DNA of 8,367 nucleotides, taken from positions 1 to 8,367 of the forward strand of contig JADFMZ010000124.1 in the NCBI GenBank assembly GCA_022563615.1. The letters run 5' to 3'. This document shows positions 1 to 4,807 of this stretch, one piece after another; within the stretch, counting starts at the first letter, position 1; every line of letters starts with the position of its first letter. The DNA is from Planctomycetota bacterium (GTDB lineage Bacteria > Planctomycetota > Phycisphaerae > UBA1845). The notes under the pieces were generated by a model, which was given only the letters and a program-made list of their open reading frames with translations, did no database searches and was not told the DNA's origin. Made by a program: the position numbers and the translations under genes.

Positions 1-1137
1 GATGTCGCAACTATCCGCTACGTCGTTGCCGTTGCAATCCGGCTCGCATTCGTCCGGGATCTGGTTGCCGCTACAGTCTTGGCTGGTCCCTTCCAGGATA
101 TCATCCATGTCAAACACGCCGTTGCCGTTGCAGTCACAGACGAACACGTAGGCCGAGCCCGCGTAGGATCCGGTGCCGTTACTACCAGACGCCCCAATAA
201 CAACCAGGGCGCCGCCAATGGCCACGGAGCTTCCGAACCAGTCGCTCCACCCTCCGTCCGAGGCCAGGAACTTGCCGGCCTCAGTCCAATGGGTTCCGTC
301 GAACCGGTAGAGGTATGCCGAGCCGGAGCTGGTGCCGTTCTCGTCGTCCAGTCTCGCTCCCACGATCGCCCAGTGGCCGGTGATGCCGACGGACCAGCCG
401 AAATCGTCATCGCCGGCGCAGTCCGAAGCCACCAGCTTGGCCTGCTCCACCCAATCGGTGCCCTCCCGCGAGTAGATATAGGCCGACCCTGGACACTCCG
501 CGAAATAGTCATCAGCAGGTGCCCCAATGATGGCCAAGTCCCCGCTCATGGCCACGGCGTACCCAAACATGTCACCTTCGGTATTGTCCGCCGGGACCAG
601 CTTGATCTCCTCGATCCAATCCAGCCCATCGAAGTGGAACACGTACGCCGAGCCCGACCCCACGTTGAAGGCGTTGTCCATGTCCCAGTACGCTCCGATG
701 ATGGCCGTGTCGTCGCTGACGGCTACGGACTGGCCGAAAAGGTCACCCTCCTGTCCGTCTGAGGCGAGCAACTCGGCTTCTTCGACCCAAAGGCTCCCAT
801 CGAAGCGGTAGACGTAGGCTGACCCGGTGGCGAACCCACTGGCGCCGACGACGGCCAGGGCGCCATCGATGGCCACCGAACTGCCGAAGAAGGTGTCATC
901 GATCCCGGCGTCCGACTCGACCAGCTTGGTCTCCTGGATCCAGTCCGTTCCGTCGAAGCGGTAGACGTAAACCGAGCCGGAGTCGTCGCGGGCGGCGCCC
1001 ACGAGTATCACATCGCCATCGACGGCCACCGAATACCCGAACGAGTCATCGCTCTCCCCGTCCGAGGCCAACAGCTTGGCCTCCTCGATCCAGCTCGCCC
1101 CAATCGACCTGTTCCAGGAATTGTTTGATGACGCCAT
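1..1137 (-). CDS. FG-GAP repeat surface protein, both ends missing
   Basis: The reading frame is open from 1137 down to base 1 and continues off the window. It encodes six tandem units of about 50-57 residues, each starting with a Trp (W-I/V-E-E-x-K/E-L), then an acidic 'SDG..DD.FG.SVA' stretch, then '(I/V)(I/V)GA', and closing with 'GSAY(V/I)(Y/F)RFDGT'. This is the FG-GAP/integrin-alpha beta-propeller pattern. After unit six come Asp/Asn/Cys-rich segments (DCNGNGVFDMDDI, DCSGNQIPDECE, DCNGNDVADSCD) resembling the calcium-binding C-terminal segments of planctomycete exported proteins. The family is normally secreted or surface-attached; here no signal peptide is visible. Homology begins at about 1092, inside the 3' end of the mrp reading frame. 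The first in-frame ATG (1135-1137) would add 13 or so residues that are just mrp read out of frame, so the natural N-terminus is probably lost. Six units would leave a seven-bladed propeller one blade short. Ligand unknown. Confidence 0.8.
   Translation of the reverse strand, partial: MASSNNSWNRSIGASWIEEAKLLASDGESDDSFGYSVAVDGDVILVGAARDDSGSVYVYRFDGTDWIQETKLVESDAGIDDTFFGSSVAIDGALAVVGASGFATGSAYVYRFDGSLWVEEAELLASDGQEGDLFGQSVAVSDDTAIIGAYWDMDNAFNVGSGSAYVFHFDGLDWIEEIKLVPADNTEGDMFGYAVAMSGDLAIIGAPADDYFAECPGSAYIYSREGTDWVEQAKLVASDCAGDDDFGWSVGITGHWAIVGARLDDENGTSSGSAYLYRFDGTHWTEAGKFLASDGGWSDWFGSSVAIGGALVVIGASGSNGTGSYAGSAYVFVCDCNGNGVFDMDDILEGTSQDCSGNQIPDECEPDCNGNDVADSCDI
141..1092 (-). repeat. six tandem FG-GAP coding repeats
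   Basis: The Trp codon that opens each unit lies at 1090-1092, 940-942, 787-789, 616-618, 451-453 and 286-288, read on the minus strand. The units are therefore about 150, 153, 171, 165 and 165 bases long, and the last one runs to about 141. Similarity is clear at protein level. At DNA level it is strongest around the opening Trp codon, where units 1, 2 and 4 share a TGGATC(G/C)AGGAG core. Confidence 0.8.
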
Positions 1138-1705
1138 GAGTCATCGGCCCCCGCCAGATCAGGGGCTTGTCGCGCTCGACCATGAAACCGATGCTCATGA
1201 TCCGCACGCCGCCGGCCACCGGCGGAACGATCATTTTGCCACGCACTTCCGGCTTGGCGCCCTCGATGCCGGTCATGGTTGGAATGCTGGGGCCGTAGAC
1301 GTCCGCGTCCATCAAGCCGACCGACGCCCCCAAGCGCCTCAGCCCATAGGCCAACAGAACTGCAGCCGTACTCTTGCCCACGCCACCCTTGCCGGCGCCG
1401 ACCGACACGATGTTTTTGACTCCCGGCAGTTGCGTTGCCGAAGGCCGGCTTGAGCGGACCCGTGCGCTCCAGCTTATTTCGACGTGCTCGACACCGGGGA
1501 TGTGCCTCAGGGCCTTTTCAATGTCCCCCTGAATCTGCTCTTTCATCGGGCAGGCGGGGGTGGTCAGTTCGACCTGGACGTTTACGCGGGAGCCGTCGAT
1601 CGTAACGCCCGGTATCATGTTGAGCGTTACGAGATCGCGGTGCAGTTCCGGGTCCTTGACGGTGCGTAGCTGTTCCAGCACCTGTTCTTCGGTGATGTCT
1701 GGCAT
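1046..1705 (-). CDS. mrp: Mrp/ApbC-type Fe-S cluster carrier ATPase, C-terminally truncated
   Basis: Mrp/ApbC proteins are cytosolic P-loop ATPases that carry and deliver iron-sulfur clusters. Residues 1 to about 75 form a DUF59/MIP18-type domain (start MPDITEEQVLEQL, then an 'LTTPACPM' motif). A MinD/ParA-type nucleotide-binding domain follows, with the deviant Walker A GKGGVGKST at residues 105-113 (Lys111) and 'MDADVYGPSIPTM' soon after. The family-like sequence stops at residue 206, in 'VDWGELD', where homologues continue with 'YLVVDLPPG'. The last 13 residues (RGGQAVGLGRGER) are the neighbouring FG-GAP gene read in the wrong frame. The product is 219 residues against a usual 350 or so, and lacks the rest of the ATPase fold including the CxxC cluster-binding region, so it is unlikely to work. 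The start at 1705 is favoured over a longer frame to 1846 because it matches the family N-terminus and has GGAGA nine bases upstream. Confidence 0.85.
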   Translation of the reverse strand: MPDITEEQVLEQLRTVKDPELHRDLVTLNMIPGVTIDGSRVNVQVELTTPACPMKEQIQGDIEKALRHIPGVEHVEISWSARVRSSRPSATQLPGVKNIVSVGAGKGGVGKSTAAVLLAYGLRRLGASVGLMDADVYGPSIPTMTGIEGAKPEVRGKMIVPPVAGGVRIMSIGFMVERDKPLIWRGPMTHGVIKQFLEQVDWGELDRGGQAVGLGRGER

Positions 1706-1714
1706 ATGAGTTTG

Positions 1715-1719
1715 TCTCC
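1715..1719 (-). promoter_or_regulatory. ribosome binding site of mrp
   Basis: GGAGA on the minus strand with a nine-base spacer to the ATG at 1703-1705. It decides the start against an upstream in-frame ATG at 1846, whose extra 47 residues would be translated from the palindromic repeat. Confidence 0.6.
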
Positions 1720-1754
1720 AATTCGCTGGGTAAGAGCCTATCCCAGTAACCCTT

Positions 1755-1805
1755 GTGGCACCGGTTTTCAACCGGTGAAGTGCACGGGTTACAAACCCGT
1801 GCCAC
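1755..1805. repeat. twin-hairpin intergenic palindromic repeat
   Basis: A 51-base unit made of two adjacent perfect hairpins: CACCGGTT-TTC-AACCGGTG (1759-1777, 8-bp stem) and GCACGGGTT-ACA-AACCCGTGC (1782-1802, 9-bp stem). The ends are also complementary (GTGGCA at 1755, TGCCAC at 1800-1805), so the whole unit can fold as a cruciform. Units of this style ('GGCACGGGTTTGTAACCCGTGCC') recur between genes in planctomycete-type genomes as far as I recall. It lies in the leader of mrp and could act as a REP-like element; no function is shown. Confidence 0.7.
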
Positions 1806-1847
1806 ACTTTTAGGATAGACTCCAAGGCTGTCGCAAGGCAGCCCATC

Positions 1848-1876
1848 GAAATATATTGGCGGCTCCGATATATTTC
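1848..1876. promoter_or_regulatory. 9-bp AT-rich dyad, candidate operator
   Basis: GAAATATAT (1848-1856) and its exact complement ATATATTTC (1868-1876) are separated by 11 GC-rich bases. It sits between the divergent mrp and histidine kinase genes, about 30 bases ahead of the candidate kinase promoter. Half-site length and spacing suit a dimeric repressor or activator, but no regulator is named by the sequence. Confidence 0.35.
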
Positions 1877-1902
1877 CAGTGCATGTTCCCGCCGCGGGTG
1901 AA

Positions 1903-1930
1903 TTGACGCGATGCGTGTCGAGAATACAAA
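1903..1930 (+). promoter_or_regulatory. candidate sigma70-type promoter for the histidine kinase
   Basis: TTGACG (1903-1908, five of six matches to the -35 consensus), then 16 bases, then TACAAA (1925-1930, four of six to the -10 consensus). The kinase ATG lies 33 bases downstream. Planctomycete promoters are poorly known, so this is only a plausible match. Confidence 0.4.
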
Positions 1931-1962
1931 CGGCGAGTTAATGGACCAATCGATCGGATCCC

Positions 1963-3504
1963 ATGCTCACACCACAGTTCCATCGTCGTAATCGCCGGTT
2001 GATCTGGCGGATTGCCGGCCTGTGGATGGTCGTGTTGGCCTTGGGCCTGGCGCTGATCGGCATGTTTCTTGCCCTTCAGCAGACGCGGTCGTTTACGGTG
2101 CGCTTGACGGCCCAGGCGGAGGCGCTGGCCGCCCGTGTCGCCGCCGATGCCAGGAACCGCCTGGACGCGGAATTGAAAACGGTTCTAGGCGCAATCCTCA
2201 TGGAATTGCCCGGACCGTCGGATCGTCTTCGGCAGACACCGACCGCACTGCCCGGCTGGATCGACGGCGTGTTTCTTTGGGACGGGCAAAGTGTCCGAGT
2301 GCTGGTTGAATCGGCTGGCGATCTGGATGAAATCCGGCGGTTGATCGCAGCCCGATTCGCACCCCAGCCCTGGCCCATGTTTCCCTCGCTGCCCGACCCC
2401 CGGTCCGGAATCCGGTTCATCGTTCAGTCCACGGACCAGCATCAACTGGCCTTGGGATACCTCTCGGGATCCTCGACGGGCGATGGTCGCGTGACCGTTC
2501 TGGCCCGGCTCGATTTGCCGCGATTGCGGTCGGACTTCCTGGAACCGCTGGTGCCTTTCAACGCCGGGCTGGGGCTGGTCGATATCGACCAAACTTCCGG
2601 GCCCTGGTGGCAGCAGTTGTCGGGTCCAATGAGATTCTGGGCCATCGAACCCACCCCGGCTGTTCTTCGCGAGCAACGCAGCATGGCCGTCGGTCAAACC
2701 CTGGCCTATCTGGGGCTGACGGTTCTATCGCTCATCACGCTGCTGCTGGCGATGTGGTTTCTCGCGCGGCTGGCCCGGCGGGAGGTCGCGCTGGCCCACC
2801 TGAAGGCCAACTTCGTGGCGGACGTGTCCCATGAACTCAAAACCCCCCTTGCGCTGATCCGTATGTTCGGGGAAACCCTGCAAGACGGGCGCGTGACCAC
2901 CGAAGAAAAACGCCAGGAGTATTACACGATCATCACCCGAGAGAGCACCCGACTGACCAACTTGATCAACAATATCCTGGACTTTGCCCGCATCGAGGCG
3001 GGACGCAAGGAGTACACGTTCGAACTCATCGACATCGGGCAGGTCGTGCGTGAGACCTATGAGGCCTATCAGGCCCAACTCGAACACGGCGGCTTCGAGC
3101 GACATTTCTCAATCGCACAGGATCTGCCTCCGGTTCTTGCGGACCGCGACGCCGTATCCCAGGCTGTGCTCAACCTGATCAGCAACGCCATCAAGTATTC
3201 CGAAGAGGAAAAATACATCGAAGTGGAGGTGACCCAGGATACGCGGAGGGGGCGTCATGGCGTGTTGATCTCCATTCATGATCGGGGCATCGGCCTGAGA
3301 CCGGAGGACCGGGCGCATCTGGCAGAGGGGTTTTTCCGTTCCGCCGACGGGCGCGTGCGTCAGCGCGGAGGCACGGGGCTGGGGCTGGCCCTGGTCAAGC
3401 ATATTGTCGAGGCCCACCAGGGCACGTTTGACGCCGAGCCCCGGCTGGTCAAAGGCAGTACGTTTCGGATATTCTTACCGGCTGCGGAAAAGCCGAATCC
3501 ATAG
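1963..3504 (+). CDS. membrane sensor histidine kinase, HAMP-less
   Basis: A 513-residue two-component sensor kinase that would autophosphorylate and pass phosphate to a response regulator. Two membrane helices (about residues 13-38 and 247-269) bracket a roughly 205-residue extracytoplasmic sensor region with no motif I recognise. The H box 'FVADVSHELKTP' gives the phospho-acceptor His290. The ATP-binding domain has the N box NLISNAIKYS (Asn408), G1 'DRGIGL' (Asp440), an 'FFRS' F box, and G2 'GGTGLGLALVKHIVEAHQG' (469 onward). Only about 20 residues separate the second helix from His290, too few for a HAMP domain, so the dimerisation helix seems to continue straight from the membrane. No response regulator lies within the window on either side. 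The start at 1963 has only a weak GGAT seven bases upstream, but it gives a sensible positively charged N-terminus (MLTPQFHRRNRRL) before the first helix. The signal sensed is unknown. Confidence 0.92.
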   Translation: MLTPQFHRRNRRLIWRIAGLWMVVLALGLALIGMFLALQQTRSFTVRLTAQAEALAARVAADARNRLDAELKTVLGAILMELPGPSDRLRQTPTALPGWIDGVFLWDGQSVRVLVESAGDLDEIRRLIAARFAPQPWPMFPSLPDPRSGIRFIVQSTDQHQLALGYLSGSSTGDGRVTVLARLDLPRLRSDFLEPLVPFNAGLGLVDIDQTSGPWWQQLSGPMRFWAIEPTPAVLREQRSMAVGQTLAYLGLTVLSLITLLLAMWFLARLARREVALAHLKANFVADVSHELKTPLALIRMFGETLQDGRVTTEEKRQEYYTIITRESTRLTNLINNILDFARIEAGRKEYTFELIDIGQVVRETYEAYQAQLEHGGFERHFSIAQDLPPVLADRDAVSQAVLNLISNAIKYSEEEKYIEVEVTQDTRRGRHGVLISIHDRGIGLRPEDRAHLAEGFFRSADGRVRQRGGTGLGLALVKHIVEAHQGTFDAEPRLVKGSTFRIFLPAAEKPNP

Positions 3505-3522
3505 AGCAAGCTCTATTTTTCT
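3501..3522 (+). terminator. rho-independent terminator overlapping the kinase stop codon
   Basis: ATAGAGC-AA-GCTCTAT (3501-3516) forms a perfect 7-bp stem followed by TTTT (3517-3520). The TAG stop codon of the histidine kinase (3502-3504) is inside the left arm. Confidence 0.75.
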
Positions 3523-3525
3523 GTA

Positions 3526-3546
3526 GCGGTTCGGCGACCGTTTTTT
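3526..3546 (+). terminator. possible second, weaker terminator
   Basis: CGGT (3527-3530) and ACCG (3537-3540) pair around a six-base loop, extended by a G-T wobble, and run directly into six T residues (3541-3546). The stem is short, so it would serve as a backup to the terminator just upstream. Confidence 0.4.
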
Positions 3547-3673
3547 CCGGGAGATTTCCCCGAAATGGCGATGCACAATAAATGAAAACGCTGTAGAACC
3601 GGCGGCTCGTTGTCCTTAATGCTGTGTTTCATGAGTGTGCACGACGATCTGAGCCGCAGGCATTTTGGAAAAG

Positions 3674-3742
3674 GCCTGCGCGATTCAACGCAGGTGGCGT
3701 GCGTTCAGAAAAATCGTGACATCGCGCAGGCTAAAGCCTGCG
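3674..3742. repeat. nested hairpin repeat with two competing folds
   Basis: GCCTGCGCGAT (3674-3684) is the exact complement of ATCGCGCAGGC (3721-3731). Inside that pair lies AACGCA/TGCGTT (3687-3692 with 3700-3705). The right arm can instead pair downstream: CGCAGGCT-AA-AGCCTGCG (3725-3742). The two folds share bases 3725-3731 and exclude each other. 'GCAGGCTAAAGCCTGCGGCT'-like units recur between genes in planctomycete-type genomes as I remember them, so this is most likely a REP-like element. It ends 14 bases before the start of the MazG-like gene and could influence its leader RNA. Confidence 0.6.
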
Positions 3743-3756
3743 GCTCGGGACTGCTT

Positions 3757-4050
3757 ATGACGCTAGCTGAATTGCAAATCCTTATCGAAAGGATGTACAG
3801 CGAGAAAGACCGGCAACGCGGCACTGCCGCCACGTTTCTCTGGTTTTGCGAAGAGGTCGGTGAACTGGCAGCCGCCTTGCGTGAGGGCACGCACGAGCAG
3901 AAATCTTCGGAGTTCGCCGACGTGCTCGCCTGGCTGGTGACGTTGGCTAACGTCAACGACGTCGATCTGACTGCGGCCATCGAGGCCAAGTACGGACAAG
4001 GATGCCCCGGATGCGGGAACATTGTTTGTACTTGCAACGCCAAGCCCTGA
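3757..4050 (+). CDS. MazG-like nucleotide pyrophosphohydrolase
   Basis: A 97-residue all-alpha NTP pyrophosphohydrolase of the MazG-like type, which would hydrolyse nucleoside triphosphates to monophosphate and pyrophosphate in the cytosol; the exact substrate cannot be read from sequence. The metal-binding motifs are present: CEEVGEL (Glu32, Glu33, Glu36) and 'EFADVLAWL' (Glu52, Asp55). The length fits the short single-domain members, not the two-domain MazG of E. coli. The C-terminus carries Cys83, Cys86, Cys91 and Cys93 (CPGCGNIVCTC), a likely small zinc-binding tail. An in-frame ATG at 3610 would add 49 residues, but these are translated from the hairpin repeat and look unlike the family, so I take MTLAELQIL at 3757. 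GGGA six bases upstream is a modest ribosome binding site. A clear terminator follows the stop. Confidence 0.85.
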   Translation: MTLAELQILIERMYSEKDRQRGTAATFLWFCEEVGELAAALREGTHEQKSSEFADVLAWLVTLANVNDVDLTAAIEAKYGQGCPGCGNIVCTCNAKP

Positions 4051-4066
4051 CCGTCGCCGAATCGCG

Positions 4067-4096
4067 ATTCGCCTGACCATGGCGAATTTCTTTTTT
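4067..4096 (+). terminator. rho-independent terminator of the MazG-like gene
   Basis: ATTCGCC (4067-4073) pairs perfectly with GGCGAAT (4081-4087) around a seven-base loop and is followed by a T-rich tract (TTTCTTTTTT, to 4096). It lies 17 bases after the stop codon. An overlapping palindrome GAATCGCGATTC (4059-4070) could compete for the left arm. Confidence 0.75.
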
Positions 4097-4135
4097 GCGT
4101 ATCGCCTGTCCCCCCATCTTTGCTCCTACGTTTAG

Positions 4136-4198
4136 CGATCCGCGGCTCTGAAACCGGGTGCTGCGAGGGTGCGGATCGGCGGGAGCCTCGCCCTCCCG
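4136..4198. repeat. intergenic REP-like inverted repeats
   Basis: CGATCCGC (4136-4143) is the exact complement of GCGGATCG (4171-4178), 27 bases apart. Directly after it, CGGGAG-CCTCGCC-CTCCCG (4180-4198) forms a 6-bp hairpin, and GCGAGG (4163-4168) can pair with CCTCGC (4186-4191). 'GGCGGGAGCCTCGCCCTCCCG' resembles another repeat I associate with planctomycete intergenic DNA. It lies between the convergent MazG-like and helix-hairpin-helix genes. Confidence 0.5.
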
Positions 4199-4236
4199 AT
4201 GAACACCGAAAGTCTTGGGTTGGCGAAGCGCTACTC

Positions 4237-4626
4237 CTATTTCGATTCAAAGCGAAGATAGGGGGCGATGCGAGTGACGGTTTTGGGGCCGATACCTCGG
4301 ACGCGGGCTAAATCGCCCGGCGTCTGGAAAACCGGGGGTGTCCTGCCATTTTCTCCGCCGTTGCTTGTAGTTTCACGATAATTCACGATTGTGCGGGCTG
4401 TCGTCTCGCCGATTCGCGGCAGCACGGTCAGCTCCCACCAGGGGGCCACGTTCGGCTCCACCGTAGCTAGAGGCGTGCCCGCGCCGTGAAACCCGAACGT
4501 GGCGCCGACATGACGCCATGCCCCTGTTGCGATGATGAACAGCAACAAGACCCCAACCGCACAGTAAGCATCGAACGCGGGTTCGACCTTGAAGCCGGAT
4601 TCTCCTCCGTTTCGCAAACTCAACAT
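4237..4626 (-). CDS. membrane-anchored ComEA-like helix-hairpin-helix protein
   Basis: About 129 residues. A hydrophobic segment near the N-terminus (AYCAVGVLLLFIIATGAW) predicts one membrane anchor. The rest has two helix-hairpin-helix motifs: 'APWWELTVLPRIGETTARTI' and 'LARVRGIGPKTVTRIAPYLR', ending LRFESK. This is the ComEA-type arrangement; such proteins bind double-stranded DNA without sequence preference, and ComEA itself takes part in DNA uptake. A role in uptake is only inferred, since no other competence gene is visible here. The start is uncertain. The open frame reaches an ATG at 4686, but that codon lies inside a dispersed repeat whose other copy encodes nearly the same residues (MTCVGAL versus MTCIGAL). 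A GTG at 4641 is a further option. I use the ATG at 4626; none has a strong ribosome binding site. It may be co-transcribed with the GH10-like gene upstream. Confidence 0.75.
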   Translation of the reverse strand: MLSLRNGGESGFKVEPAFDAYCAVGVLLLFIIATGAWRHVGATFGFHGAGTPLATVEPNVAPWWELTVLPRIGETTARTIVNYRETTSNGGENGRTPPVFQTPGDLARVRGIGPKTVTRIAPYLRFESK

Positions 4627-4665
4627 CTTGGGTTGGCTCACCCTGAATGTCCCCGCCCCGAGCTT

Positions 4666-4794
4666 TAGTGCTCCGACGCACGTCATTCGAGGCGTTGCGC
4701 TGAACAGAGCCGCGACCGTAAGGGAGCGGTCTTACGCACAGCAGACCGGACCGCTTCCTGACGGGCGCGGCTCCGATGACCCATTAAATCAGGC
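4666..4794. repeat. dispersed palindromic element, copy 1
   Basis: A 129-base element matching copy 2 (7588-7716) in the same orientation, gap-free, with 17 mismatches by hand count. The core is an imperfect inverted repeat with 23-base arms, AGAGCCGCGACCGTAAGGG.. at 4706-4728 and CGCTTCCTGACGGGCGCGG.. at 4752-4774. It lies between the GH10-like and helix-hairpin-helix genes and overlaps the longest possible start of the latter. No transposase is encoded. Confidence 0.85.
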
Positions 4795-4807
4795 GTGTGA
4801 CAAAGCA

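Noticed and set aside
79..811. Long plus-strand open frames over the FG-GAP region
   Set aside because: They lie antisense to six clear FG-GAP units and show no family-like content; the minus-strand frame has the repeat periodicity.
1706..1846. N-terminal extension of Mrp to the ATG at 1846
   Set aside because: The extra residues are translated from the twin-hairpin repeat, and a good ribosome binding site precedes the ATG at 1705.
3610..3756. N-terminal extension of the MazG-like protein
   Set aside because: The 49 extra residues come from the hairpin repeat region and do not resemble the family, which starts close to MTLAELQ.
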